Positions 10,829 through 21,776 are shown, counted from the stretch's first letter. The stretch is DNA of 64,000 bases from Monodelphis domestica (GCF_027887165.1 NC_077227.1:446772462-446836461); one strand, 5' to 3'. Notes: generated by a model from the sequence alone, not told the origin. Program-made: numbers and translations.

Positions 10829-11048
10829 GAGATCATTGGCAACTGTAGAAGAACAGTTTCAAGTTGAATGATTTGGTGAGAAACCAGATTGCAAAGGATT
10901 GAGAGCTGAATGGGAGGAAAATTGGAGGCAGGTTCAAACAAGTTTGTTCTGTTGGATTTTTTTTAGCAACTACCTGTGAAAGGGAGGATATAAGACCATA
11001 ACTTGAGGGGATGGTAGGGTCAAGAGAGGGTTTGTTAAGTTGGCACAT
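10829..11048 (-). mobile_element. L2 LINE, continuation
   Basis: Antisense L2 ORF2 continues after the SINE: 'gagatcattggcaactgtag', 'agaaccagtttc'-like region, 'gaaaccagattgcaaagg'. This matches the segment upstream of the YADD region, so the insertions at 10297-10810 split one L2. Confidence 0.65.
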
Positions 11049-11054
11049 GAAAAA

Positions 11055-11465
11055 GGCTATCCACCACCACAGAATGAACTGACAGATTGAAATACATCAT
11101 TTTCCACTTTATTTCCTTCATGATTTTTTTCTTGTATAAGCAACATGTGTCTTCTTTCACAACATGACAAACATGTGCATGATAGCATTTGTATGATCTA
11201 TATTATATAACCTATTGTCTTGGGGAGGGGAGCAGGGAAGGTAGGAGAGATCATGGAGCACAAAATGTCAGAAAACAGTTATTAAAAATTGTTTCTATAA
11301 CCCAGTGGAATTGCGCGTCAGCTATGGGAGGGGTGAGGAGAGGGGAGGGAGGAAAATGATTTTTGTAACCAAGGAATAAAGTTTGAAATTGACCAAATAA
11401 AAAATAATGTTAAAAAAAGAAAAAAATTATTTCTATATATAATTGGGGAAAATATAACAATAAAA
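11055..11465 (+). mobile_element. L1 3' UTR, host copy
   Basis: Plus-strand L1 3' end, interrupted at 11300-11421 by a second L1 3' end. The host resumes at 11438 as 'tataattggggaaaatata'. No coding sequence remains. Confidence 0.55.
11300..11421 (+). mobile_element. Short 5'-truncated L1 nested in L1
   Basis: About 120 bases of L1 3' UTR ('acccagtggaattgcg', 'gaggggagggaggaaaatg', 'gtaaccaaggaataaag') with an A-rich tail. Flanked by 16-base direct repeats at 11284-11299 and 11422-11437 that differ at one base (AAAAATTGTTTCTATA against AAAAATTATTTCTATA). Confidence 0.75.
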
Positions 11466-11469
11466 ATGT

Positions 11470-13230
11470 TGGCAGATGCCTGGGCGTCTTTGTCCCCAGC
11501 AAGGGAGAAGTCAGTAGATAGAATTTTTGCCCAGCATCTCTGAAAAACAGATTTCTAGCTTCAGCAGGGATGGGGAATGCACAGAGTAGCTCATTCCTCT
11601 AGTCAGGAGCCCAAATTGTTAGAAAGCTCTTCCTCATATGGAAGCAGAATGTGCCTCTGTGTAATAATCACTCATTGGACCTCATCTTCCTCCCTGGAGC
11701 TATAGACCATGTCTGCTTGCTCATCAGATATTTAAAGCTAGTGACTCTATATTACTTTAGCCTTGAAAGCATACCCCAAGCCTGGCTCGTTTGAGACACT
11801 TTGTAATCATCCCGCCATCTCTTTCTGCCATGCAAGGGGGCCTTCTGTCACCGACTGTCAGGCCTGACATGTTTCTTGCCCTTGGCCAGGAGGTTTTGAG
11901 TCAGCCTGGCACCCTTGTGCTTTCTTATCATCTTGACGGCCAGGAAGTTACTACTACCTTCAACGCATAGGGGGCCAGGGAGTTGCAGGGCATTCTCACT
12001 CCTGAGAGAGTGACTTTTAAAAGCACTGCACCTCTCAGATATTGGTACTATGGAGACAGCTGACAGGTGAGAAGCATAAGAACTCTTATCATCTGACAAG
12101 TCGAGATGGAGCCTCCACTGGGGTGAATAGAGGAAACTGACACCAAAGAGAAAATGGCCCCTGCCCTTTGAGAACCTGGAAAAGTAATTCTTGGCTCTGG
12201 GGGCAGACTTAGCTTTATGTGTAGACAGAGCAGGTAGTTAGTGACTGGAGCCCATTGGATGGTCCTGTGCCCTCAGATCCTTCACAGGCATGCCAACTGA
12301 TACCTGAAATCCCTTTTCCAGGGGATAGGAATTTTTCATTGTACAGTAAGAGAAAAGTCTTAGGACATGAATTTTCTGAAGAAAGTGGGAAAGAGAAGAG
12401 AAGGACACTGGAATATGGGAAATTCTGCTGAAAGCTTATCTTGGTTAGGGAGTTTACTTAATGATCTATTTTGTCTGAGGGAAGGTTTTAAAGAAGAGAG
12501 GTGTGGGCCAAGAGAACATTATACACGGTTATAGGATTAATGCTGGAAGAATAAACTGTGAATGTTACCTCCAGAAAGTGAGCTGAAAGGTGAAAACATG
12601 AAAGACTTAATTTATATGAAAATGTCCCTCTCCCGTATGATACCTTCTGTGATGTGGGGAGGGTGGGAAAGGGCTGGGACACTTGTGGATGGAATTTATT
12701 ATGTAGATATGAAGAAAAGTAAAGATTTGTGATTTCATTTATGTAGTCTTCTTTTTCTTTGGTTATGGAAATACTTTTCTTATGTGCTTTTGTAAAATTG
12801 GGGGGGGGGAGAAGGGTACAGAGTAAGGGATTGGAATCTTCTCAGTTGCTTTAGTAGAATATTCTTGATTTCTGGGATCCTCATTTTCAACATTTTCCCC
12901 AAAATGTCTGGCCTCCCAGGTCTTTGAAGACTAATTTGGAATTGGGGAAAGGGAGTTTGTCTGAATAAGAAGGGAGAATTAAAGAGACCAAGACTCTGAC
13001 TTTTGGGATGACCTTACCATTGTCCAGAGGTTAGGGAAGGAGTTTCAGGGATGACTTCATTGACTCCACTTCCTTCCCTTCTGGGTAATGAAAAAGGCAT
13101 TATTGTAGAATAGTTGTTTTTTAAATATCCTTGAGCCTGAAACAGGTGATAGATTTTTGCTTAGACCAAGGCCAGCTGTGGTTAGACATTGATTTTTCTG
13201 GAAGAGTGACAACCAAGAAAAAAAAACAAA
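11470..13230. other. No gene recognised; possible CR1/L3 remnant at 11500-11770
   Basis: 11500-11770 weakly resembles the old CR1/L3 block found around 'agctcattcctctagtcagg' and 'aattgttagaaagctcttcc'. From 11780 to 13230 the DNA looks single copy without recognisable exons. A G run lies at 12801-12809. Confidence 0.45.
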
Positions 13231-13234
13231 TAAA

Positions 13235-13485
13235 GATAGATGCTTCTATAGCTCCTTTAGGGTGTGCAAAGTGCTTTCATACATTTTTACAACTAATCTT
13301 CACAAAAACTCTGTGAGTTATATACTACAGTTGGTATTGTCCCCATTTTTATGTTAAGGAAACTGAGACTCTAGAAACAGAAACTCTATTAAATAATTTG
13401 TCCTTTGTCACAGAGCTAATTAGTGTCTTAGATAGGATTTGAACTGAGGGCATGAATTTAGTACTTATTCCACACTCAAGTTGTC
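13235..13485 (-). mobile_element. MIR SINE, near full length
   Basis: Antisense MIR with the 3' end first: 'gcaaagtgctttcatacatt', 'ctgtgagttatatactacag', 'gttaaggaaactgagactct', 'gtcacagagctaattagtg', 'ggatttgaactgagggc'. Confidence 0.8.
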
Positions 13486-13709
13486 TCCAGAGAAAGAGAG
13501 GAAGGGGCTGACTGAAAAACATCCCATTGATCCCCTGGTTTGGCCTGGACAACTCCCAAGGGAGTCTAGGAACATCTCCCTTTAATCATATTGCTTATCA
13601 GCAGGTGCTAGAAAAGAATTGGACCCAGAACAGGAAGTCAGTCCTTTCTAAAGTCCTTTCCACTTTAGATTAGTATCCAGTGCCATCATGTAGCCTTCCC
13701 CCTACCTCG

Positions 13710-13985
13710 AATACATCATGATTTCACAATGTCAGAGCTCACTCAGCAGGGTCTTTTCTCTCTGTCTCTCTGACTCTGTGTCTTTGTCTCTTGGTCTCTG
13801 TGTCTGTCTCTCTGTTTCTGTCTCTTTCCTCCTTCCCCTCTCACTCATCACTGTCCCAGTTTTACAAATGAGAAAACTGAGGTGCAAAGGCAGAAAGTTT
13901 TCAGTGGAAGGTGATGCATATTCAATTAGCAGCAAAGGCAGGTTTTGAACCCAAGTTTTCTGACTCCCCTTCCTGATTCCTTCTC
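13710..13985 (-). mobile_element. MIR SINE interrupted by (TCTG/TC)n
   Basis: Antisense MIR ('cccagttttacaaatgagaa', 'actgaggtgcaaaggc', 'gcaggttttgaacccaag') interrupted at about 13755-13832 by a TCTCTG-rich microsatellite. Confidence 0.7.
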
Positions 13986-14119
13986 AATTCAGCCTGGTGC
14001 CTCTCCTTTTACTGACTTCTACTTTGAACTGCACAATCTAGAATGTAATTAAACACTGTTATTTATTGCTCTTTCATTGTTTCACGGGTATCATCTTGGC
14101 GGTCCCAAAAAGATGGAGG

Positions 14120-14250
14120 GCAGAGACGGTGACATTCTAGTCTTGTTCTTTCTTAGTGCCTAACACTGTTTCAGGTACTAAATCAATATTTATTGACTTG
14201 GCTTGACTTATTGACTGTAAGCCCCAAGAGGACAGAAAGAGACTCAATAT
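14120..14250 (+). mobile_element. L2 3' end fragment
   Basis: Short L2-type terminus: 'tgcctaacactgtttcaggt', 'aatatttattgactt', and a second partial 'ttgactgtaagccccaagag'. Confidence 0.45.
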
Positions 14251-14299
14251 TATTTGGTCTGCCCGGCTCCCGGGACAGGACTCCCTATAATTAGGACCT

Positions 14300-15310
14300 T
14301 AGTGGAAGCTTTTGGACGATGACAAAGGCGAGGACAGCTCCTGGGAGCCAACGACTATGCTTTTCCTCCTTATTACCCGGCTTCTTCCCCCCCCCCCCTT
14401 CCCCCTTCCCCGTTGGCAGCCAGATCCTGAGCTTAAGTTTGATCAGGCACAATCAGGTGCAGGGCTGCCGATCGGACAGCATCTTCCCCTGGCACTGGTG
14501 GCTTGCTAAAACCGCCTGAGTGGAGCGGAGTTCTATTTAAAAACCCGGCAGCCAGCAGTGGCTTGGAATCTGAAGGGGGTACGGAGATGGCTGGCGAGCC
14601 TTTATATAAACAGCATGCAAAACATCACACACAGCCTCGGAAATGGCTTTAGATGTAGGGATTATGAAAAGAGTGACTACAATTTTGAGATAAAATAGAA
14701 GAGGCGATTAAGTTAATGAAGGATAATTTTGCCAGTTTGAAAACTATAATTAATAGGAATTAATTGTATATTTAGAAGTTTAGTGCCGCGATGCTAAAAG
14801 CCCAGCATCAAACATAATGATATTGTAAGCCTGCATAATGAAGAAATGATCCAGATGTTCATAAAAGCTTATAAAGGAAAAATAGAAAAGGGGGCTCTAA
14901 GAAGAGGCTCTAATGATAAAAAGATGCCACTTGCTGTTCTGCTCTTCCTTTAACTACATCCTTTCTGAAACGATCATTATCATTTGCACTTTCATCTTAA
15001 GTTAAATAGCATATGGCTTTGGCTGATTAAAGCCCCCTCCTGGTATTAATCAGCGTCTCCGGATCGGGTTCCTAATGGCGGCAGCAGTTGCCCTGCTGGT
15101 ACCGTAAGCTTTTAAACAACATCTAAGTCTGTGGATCGAGGCGGCTGGCGAGAAGCGGGACTTTGAGCTTCCGATGTACAAGTGTAGTTACTTCCAGGTG
15201 CATTTTTCTGGGAGCTGGGCTGATGGGAGCAGGCCCAAGTGCCTCTGCTGGAGTGAAAACCGAGGCCAGGGTGGTCTGTTTGCAATTGTGGGTGCGTGTG
15301 CCTGTGTGTA
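14300..15310. other. Repeat-free candidate conserved non-coding element
   Basis: About 1 kb with no repeat, no splice-supported exon and unusual composition. Many TAAT/ATTA homeodomain cores, an octamer-like 'atgcaaa' at 14615-14621, GATA cores and several CpGs. The absence of inserted SINEs, MIRs or LINEs contrasts with the rest of the window and is what deeply conserved developmental enhancers look like. Conservation itself is not tested here. Confidence 0.5.
14748..14764. promoter_or_regulatory. Paired homeodomain-type motifs
   Basis: AATTAAT at 14748-14754 and again at 14758-14764, separated by AGG. The repeat distance is exactly 10 bases, about one helical turn. It lies inside the repeat-free block. 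Function is inferred. Confidence 0.35.
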
Positions 15311-15323
15311 CGTGCGTGCGTGC

Positions 15324-15324
<1 letters not shown>

Positions 15325-15372
<48 letters not shown>
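15325..15372. repeat. (TG)n microsatellite
   Basis: Twenty-four uninterrupted TG units preceded by imperfect TGCG units from about 15291. Likely polymorphic in length. Confidence 0.95.
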
Positions 15373-15374
<2 letters not shown>

Positions 15375-15375
<1 letters not shown>

Positions 15376-16330
15376 TTGTTTGGGGGCGGGGAATCAAAAG
15401 GGACCCGGAAGGGACAAGTATATAGATTCGACCGTCTGAGTCATGGGGAGGCTGTCAGAACTGGCCATCCCTGTCGAGGAGAAAGAGATCCCCTAAATCT
15501 GCTGGAGAGCAATTAGCCAGTTATTTTCTCCCCCATGCTGCTTTCGTAGCCTCGGAGTTCTCACTCCCTGCTCCTGTTCCCTCCTCCCGCAAGGTGATCA
15601 GATAAAATGATGGCAGACCAACTGAGGCAGGGAGTCAGGACGGAGGCAGACATCTCTGACTTCAGTAACTTTTTTTCTCCTCACGGCTGCCTCCTGCTTG
15701 CCCCACCCCCCACCCCGCTTGGTTGTCTGTTCAAAGAGACCCAAACCCAAGCCCTTTTTTAAAAATAGTCAGGCTATGTTTTCCAGTCATCCTCGGGAAA
15801 TGTGCTCCTAGTTATAAAAAATTCTGAGCAATTGATTCTGTCTAAACGTGTGTGTGTGTGGGGGGGGTACCCCCCTCTAATGTTGAGGAAATGCTTGTCT
15901 TATGGAACATTTGTATGGGTTAGGCTGGAAGACCAGCTGGGGAACTGGACGTAATCTATCTGGGTTTCTAACCTCCAACGACTTCTTACTGTTTCTCCTC
16001 CTATTCCCAGGCTTTCCTGCACCCCCCCAAAAAAAGGGAATTCTAGAAAGAGAGCAAGAATTAGCTCTAGGGCTGAGTCCCAGAATCACTGGACTGGAGA
16101 TGGAAAAAATAGGGGGAAGAGAGAAGACTTGGTCTTTAAATGCTTGCCTCCTGAACTAAGTATATTCCAATATTCATACCTTTTAGCTCGAATCTGCTTG
16201 TACACCTTATTCAGAGATACATTATAGTTGTATGTATTTCTGTCATATGCCCTATAAGATTGGAAATTCCCTGACATCCCCCCATCCATCACTCACATGA
16301 GCCCCCCCCCAAAGAAAAACTACCCCAGTT
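15375..16330. other. No gene recognised
   Basis: Single-copy-looking DNA with short homopolymer tracts (G run at 15860-15866, C runs at 16021-16027 and 16301-16310). Open frames are short and lack recognisable domains. Confidence 0.5.
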
Positions 16331-16334
16331 TGGG

Positions 16335-17320
16335 TGTATCTCATGAGTCTGTATCTATTCAAAACCAATGATCATGAGCCCCCATCAATGTATTATCTTT
16401 TACTAGACCAAGTAAAGGACATAGTAGTTCAAAGCAAAGGACATTTATTCACACAAGGTAGCAAAATAATCGATAACAAAGATTCTTCCCTACATAATCA
16501 CAGGGGATATACTCTCCCACAGGTTACCCTACCAGCAATGGGGAAAGGACTATGTATGACCAAAGAACACACAAAGAGAAGCACACAGAAAAAATGTGTA
16601 TGCAGGTACAGCATGTGAAGGACACACTTAGGTAACATGTGTGGCCAGGGCATAAGAATGGTGATAATTCACACCTCTGATGCTTCTAAACTGCCAGCAT
16701 CCTTTGGCAACTTTATCAGATAAGCTGGTCCCTGAACTAAATTGGAGTCCTCTGCCACCTTGCTTGCTCTGCTTTGCTTCTCTTTTCTCAGCTGGGTGCT
16801 CCACTGAGCTCCTCTCTGCTGCTATCTCCTGGATTGCAGATGCTATGTGAATTCTTCCCCACTGGGGGAGAACTCTTTGGTTTATAGTCCCAGTGCTATC
16901 CTTAGCTCTTTTGTGATGTAGACCCTAGACAGCTATCTTCAGCCAACTAGTTAGAGAAGTCCTTATACATTTTAAAGCATGTCCTTTGAACTCCTTTTCT
17001 TCTTTCTGGACTCAGGCTCTCTGATCATAGCCTCCCATCTGACTTGGGATTATAAAATTCCTTTCAACTCCTGTCATATCCTTAGTTTAGTCAGCATCCT
17101 TTCAAAACATCTCAGGAAACCCAATTAGCAAAACTGCAAAGGAGCTATGGGGAGCTAGGGTGACAAGGTTCTTTTCAACTCCCATAAGGCCTTTGGTTGC
17201 CATGCAAATTAACTTGAGGCAAGACCAAAAGGTCCAAGTTGAATGCATGGAACTGGAGACCTCTACCCTAGTTCCTTTGTCCTGCATCCTTCTCTTTGCC
17301 ATTCATTCCAACCAGTGACA
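16335..17320 (-). mobile_element. Possible LTR, minus strand
   Basis: Read on the minus strand the segment starts TGTCACTGG at 17320, has a TATA-like ACTATAAACC near 16880, and has an AATAAA signal near 16450 followed by an end in ATACA near 16335. These parts suit a roughly 1-kb retroviral LTR. No target duplication was found and no second copy or internal coding region is present, so this is tentative. Confidence 0.3.
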
Positions 17321-17374
17321 AAAATTACTGATCAATATATCTAAATGTTATCTGCAAGTGAATTTGAGGGGGTG

Positions 17375-17645
17375 GGAGAGAGGAGAGAGGCAAGGAAAGG
17401 GTCAGAGAGACAGAGACAGAGACAGACTGAGAGCAAGACAGAGTGAGAGAGATAAAGAGACAGGCAGAGGCAGAGAGAGAGCAAGACAGAGGGACAGAGA
17501 ATGAAAGGAAGAGACAGAGAGATAAAGAGAGAAGCAGAGGCAGAGAGACAGAAATAGAGCAAGACAGAGAGGAGACAAAAAGACAAAAAAGAGAGAGAGA
17601 AAGAGAGAGACAGAAAGGCAGAGACAGAGACAGAGAGTGAGAGAA
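17375..17645. repeat. GA-rich low-complexity tract
   Basis: Imperfect mixture of AGAG, AGAC and AGGC units over about 270 bases. It generates spurious open frames on both strands rich in Arg/Glu or Ser/Leu. Confidence 0.85.
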
Positions 17646-17843
17646 AATAATCAAATTGATGCATGACTGGAATAGTTCTGTCTCTTTATCCTCCCAGGAA
17701 TTATGCAGACTCATCTACTGTCTCCAGAAAAATCCATCATTTGCAATTCTTACAGTTGTCTAGAATTAAAAGTAAGTTAAACCAACAGGTATTTGCCATT
17801 TGCCCATGTGCTAGCACTGTTCTAGGCATTGGGGGAGATAAGT

Positions 17844-17927
17844 GTAGTATGTGGTAGGACCTCTTCTACTATTAAATATCAGATCGGGTCCTCTTTTGGG
17901 GTCTGCTAATCTTTCAGGTCTTCTCTC
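17844..17927 (+). repeat. 84-bp direct repeat, copy 1
   Basis: Begins GTAGTATGTGGTAGGACC and ends CAGGTCTTCTCTC. It is 80/84 identical to copy 2 at 19854-19937, with no indels. Flanks differ on both sides. No family recognised. Confidence 0.85.
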
Positions 17928-17929
17928 CA

Positions 17930-18850
17930 ATCTCAATTCTCTTGCTCCACCCTATATTTCAGGGCACAGTGCCAAAGGCCATTGTTTTTTGTCTTTGAAT
18001 TCCTGATTCGGGCAGTTTTGTTGACCCACAAATGGAGAGGTGAGAGTTCAAAGCAGTAGTGTCATGCCAAAGGGAGGATCATTTTCTCAAAAGTCCAATA
18101 AAACACTCCTAGCCAAGCCATTGAGCCCTCCTCTTTTGAGCTGAACCCTTCTGACTTCCCAGCGGATCCCCATGTAATCCAAAACAAATTTTAATCCAAA
18201 GCCCTGCTCCCTGCCTGCTGCTGCCAGGGAGGAAAGTTTGACAGCTTGGGTCCAGCTGTCCATCAAATTACCCCAATTTCGCACATAAAAAGAAACCAAA
18301 TCTGGTGTGACTGGAAGGATAAGGTTGCGAACCCAAAGGCAAACGCACTACAGAAACATAACTCAATCTTACAAAAACAAGTCTTGCTCACCTCCCCACC
18401 AGGGCAAATTCCTTGACCCAAGCCCCAAAAGGTTCCTAATTGTTGTTTTTATTAAATGGCACAGAAGGTATCAGGTTTTTGCAGGGCCTGTGCCCCTACT
18501 CTTACCCTTTCCTCATCAAACTCCATATCCAAATTTGGCTTGGAGATGGTTAATGACCCAGTGTAGCTCCCTGTTGGTTTGGTTAGCCATGGTTTGGGGT
18601 CCCTGCTGTTCAGGGAACCAATGTAGGGAATTATCCTATTATCGTTGGAGATCAAAAGACAATTTTACTGTGGAAAATGCTTTACAGAAATCTGGTTTTC
18701 CCAAGGCTCCTTTTGAGTTTGTCCTTTAGTTCTAGTCTTAAACCATCTCATCCTCAGAAAACTTCTCCCCCAATTGGTGGGGAAGGTTTTCAGTACTGGA
18801 ATATAAGGAGTTTACAATGCCTTAGGAATTAGGGAGTTGGAGGGTACCTT
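17930..18850. other. Single-copy island, candidate conserved DNA
   Basis: About 900 bases without recognised repeats. Contains two TAATCC bicoid-type homeodomain motifs at 18175-18180 and 18192-18197, 17 bases apart in the same orientation. The 140-residue open frame at 18307-18729 has no recognisable domain and I do not treat it as a gene. Confidence 0.4.
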
Positions 18851-18904
18851 AAATATATCATTCCATTCAATGCCTTGGATTTATAGAAAGAAAAAGTGAG
18901 GACA

Positions 18905-19392
18905 TAGCGAGACATAATGAAAAGAGGGCTGGTTCTGGAATCAGAGGACCTTGGTTCAAGCCCCATCTCTGATGCTACCTATGGAATGGATGGCCTTGGG
19001 GATGACAGCAAGCAATAAACATTTACTTTGTGTTTACCATATGTCTGGCACTGTACTAAATTCTGAAGATACAAAACAAGCAAAAAGGCTCCTGACTGAA
19101 GACTTCTGACATCAAGCAGCTTGTCCCCTACTTGGGATAGATAATACTGAAAAGAGAGCTGAAAAGCAGGAATTGGGGGTAGGGAGTCATGGCAGAAGAG
19201 TCTAGAGTGTCAGAAGCATGAATGGGAGAGGACTGAAGGATGGCTAGCCCAAGTCTATTTCTACATCCCTCTCCACCAAATGACAGGTCATCAAACCTCC
19301 CTGTGCTCTTTTTCCTCATCTATAAAATAAAGAGGTTGGTCTAGATAGCCAACAAAGTCCCTTCTAGTTCTAGAGCAATGATCCTAGAGAGA
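18905..19392 (+). mobile_element. MIR SINE split by an antisense L2 end
   Basis: The MIR 5' half at about 18905-18998 ('ggaatcagaggaccttggtt') and the 3' half at about 19280-19392 ('tgctctttttcctcatctat', 'gttggtctagatagcc') are separated by about 270 bases. That insert begins with an antisense L2 terminus ('caataaacatttactttgtg' at 19012). Confidence 0.55.
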
Positions 19393-19424
19393 AAAAGGAA
19401 CTTTACACAACCTCAGAGCTAAAA

Positions 19425-19700
19425 GGTCATCAAATCCTTGAGAAAATTTCTTAAATTATTTCTCAAATTCTATTTGAAGACCTCCAGGGAGCAGGAAACT
19501 ATTACCTATTAGGACAATTCATTCCATATTGGGCAAGCTGTAAACATCAGTGGGTTTTCTCTTTTATTGAACCCAAACCCATCTGTAACATATGGCCATT
19601 TATCCTAGCTCTTCCCTTTCCACCAAAGGTATTGAGATCTAAACTCTCCTCTGAGTGACACCTTCATATATTTAGTCAACTATCACATTCCTTCTTTTCT
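19425..19700. mobile_element. CR1/L3-like remnant
   Basis: Resembles the old CR1/L3 block ('gacctccagggagcaggaaa', 'attcattccatattgggcaa', 'ttatcctagctcttcccttt'). Heavily decayed, orientation not assigned. Confidence 0.4.
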
Positions 19701-19707
19701 CAAAGTT

Positions 19708-19805
19708 AAACTTGCCCAAGGTAGATAGTAAGTGCCAGTCAGGATTTGAACCTAGGTGTTCTGCCCCCAAATGTGTTATTCTGTTCCCTTAACCATATTG
19801 CTTCT
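19708..19805 (-). mobile_element. MIR fragment
   Basis: Antisense MIR 5' half: 'gatagtaagtgccagtcagg', 'atttgaacctaggtgttctg', 'taaccatattgcttc'. Confidence 0.65.
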
Positions 19806-19853
19806 CTGTTAGCAATAAGCTGTCTACCTCCCTGACTCTATAACCTTCTTGAA

Positions 19854-19937
19854 GTAGTATGTGGTAGGACCTCTTCTACTATTAAATACTAGATCGGGTT
19901 CTCTTTTTGGGTCTGCTAATCTTTCAGGTCTTCTCTC
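19854..19937 (+). repeat. 84-bp direct repeat, copy 2
   Basis: Second copy of the 17844-17927 segment. Four substitutions in 84 bases, no gaps. Different flanks, no recognised family. Confidence 0.85.
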
Positions 19938-19964
19938 TTAATCAGCGTCTTGTGAACTTTTAAA

Positions 19965-20125
19965 AATTTTGATTCCTGTATTTGAAGGACTGGTTTCCTT
20001 GGTAGTCATATATATTTTATTTTACAAATTAAAAAAAACAAAACACATCCTACTGAGAAAGGCTCCATAGACTCTAATAGACTTCCAAAACAGTTTATGA
20101 TACAAGAAAGTTTCATGATCCTTAT
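19965..20125 (-). mobile_element. TIR-type MITE fragment (same family as 61074-61286)
   Basis: Antisense version of the family seen at 54275 and 61074: 'gagaaaggctccatagactc', 'tagacttccaaaacagttta', 'tgatacaagaaagtttcatg'. Truncated and diverged. Confidence 0.45.
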
Positions 20126-20429
20126 GTCTAACAAGTTAGGTGTCCCCAGCACCTCTATGCAATAGGCTTCAGCTCTATCCTATATTGTAGTATCCTAGTT
20201 GTAATAGGTATAAGGAAACTGTTTCATAAGTTGTCTGGCTTGGTACTGAATAAATGTAATTTCTGTGTCCACTCTGCCAATCTCCTAGTACCTAGATTCC
20301 TGACCTTGAGATCCAATTTCCCAATGACCAAGCCCCTAACTCTGGATGTTCCAGTTCTCTAGGTTTGGACCCTTAGAAAGTACACTTGGATCTCCCCAAA
20401 ATCTGTGCATTGACTTATTCAGAAATTAT

Positions 20430-20635
20430 AAAGAAGCAAGGTGCAATAGAATGACCCCTGGATTCCTAATGAAGGGCAGTCTGAACTTGAATCCTGCTTT
20501 TGACATTTAATAGCCGCGTCGTAAACTTGGGCAATTCATTTAGTCTTCCTTCACCACAGTTTCTTCATGGGAATCAGAGGATCAAACATTTAGATTTCTT
20601 TCTAACTCTAGAAATTGAGAACCTTAGATATCACT
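20430..20635 (+). mobile_element. MIR SINE
   Basis: MIR body: 'gaatgacccctggattccta', 'gaacttgaatcctgcttttg', 'cttgggcaattcatttagtc', 'tttctaactctagaaattg'. A small antisense MIR piece follows at about 20636-20700. Confidence 0.7.
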
Positions 20636-20704
20636 TACTCTGATCCTTTCATTTTAGAGATGAGAAAAACAAGACCTAGGAGCACAAATCAAGGGAATAG
20701 GAAA

Positions 20705-21610
20705 AGAGTGGAGCCATTGATGGAGGTGAAGGAATTGGGATTGGGGGATTATTTGCTTTTTGGTCGGGAGGGATGACTTCAGTCTGGGGCATGCCATGTT
20801 TTAGGAGATGATAGCAATCCAGTTGGCAATGTCTTATTAAACAACTTGAAACTGAAGACAGGAACTTAGGTAAGAGGTCAGCCCTGGTGGTGTAGCTTTG
20901 AGCATTTTCTTCTCCCCTACCTCCCAGTGTCATCTTTAATCGGTCTTTGACCTTCTTTCGTATTTGGTACAGAGAAACCTAAGCACTGCTTGGGTACTCA
21001 GAAGACAAAGGTAGGAGATAAAGTGCTGGGATGATTCACAGAATTACCAACTGCCTATCAGTCTCTGAGGGTCGGAATGCCTCTCGGAGTCCTAGCTTTG
21101 TCAGAGCTTTAGGTTGGACTCGGTCTCAAAGCTGCTCCCTTGTGAGAAACAAGAGGCCTTGAGCTTCATACCTCCCTTTTTTAGGATGCCTGAGATTTCT
21201 GGTGGAGAAGTCACAGGGCAGGTCCTTTGCTTTGCCTTAGTAAACAGTCTCTTGCCCTGAGCATCAATGGATTGTCTAGTGTGTCCATACAGAATAGTTA
21301 AACCAGGGAAGGACATGGATTTTAGGCAGTTCCCTAATTTTCTATGAGAGTGGAAGAGATTTTTCTTGAGAGATTTGGAGGGAACAAAATCTTGCCTCAT
21401 GGAAACTAGCTTAGTTTTTACCTAGAAAGGCAAGGAAATCATCTTGGAGTCTTAACTAGTACAGGGACTAGAACTCAAACCCTTGACATAATGTTACAGG
21501 GCCATAAGACATAAAAGGTTCAGTCTATAAGAAGTCTATCCCTTCATCCCCACATTTGATGCACTGCTTATTAAATACACTCTTTTTACCCACTGTCTCC
21601 TTGTGGAGAT
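20705..21610. other. No gene recognised
   Basis: About 900 bases without a recognisable repeat or exon. The longest open frame is about 99 residues on the minus strand (21400-21101) and shows no domain. Confidence 0.5.
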
Positions 21611-21631
21611 GAGGGGAGCTGGGTTCATCTT

Positions 21632-21776
21632 TTTTTTTTTTAAACCCTTACCTTCCATCTTGGAGTCAATACTGTGTATTGGCTCCAAGGCAGAAGAGTA
21701 GTAAGGGCTAGGCAATGGGGGTCAAGTGACTTGCCCAGGGTCACACAGCTAGGAAGTGTCTGAGGCCAGATTTGAA
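21632..21776 (-). mobile_element. Type A SINE, 5'-truncated, perfect 16-bp target duplication
   Basis: Starts with a T run (antisense A tail), then 'aaacccttaccttccatctt', 'gacttgcccagggtcacaca', stopping at 'ggccagatttgaa'. GAGCTGGGTTCATCTT flanks it at 21616-21631 and 21777-21792. High similarity to the type A consensus suggests a fairly young copy. Confidence 0.92.

Noticed and set aside
15163..15516. 117-codon frame rich in Cys-Val
   Set aside because: Its middle is the (TG)n repeat; no conserved domain or splice support.
17325..17714. Ser/Leu-rich 107-129 codon minus-strand frames
   Set aside because: Translation of a GA-rich low-complexity tract.
18307..18729. 140-codon plus-strand frame
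   Set aside because: No recognisable domain; amino-acid composition looks like chance translation of unique DNA.
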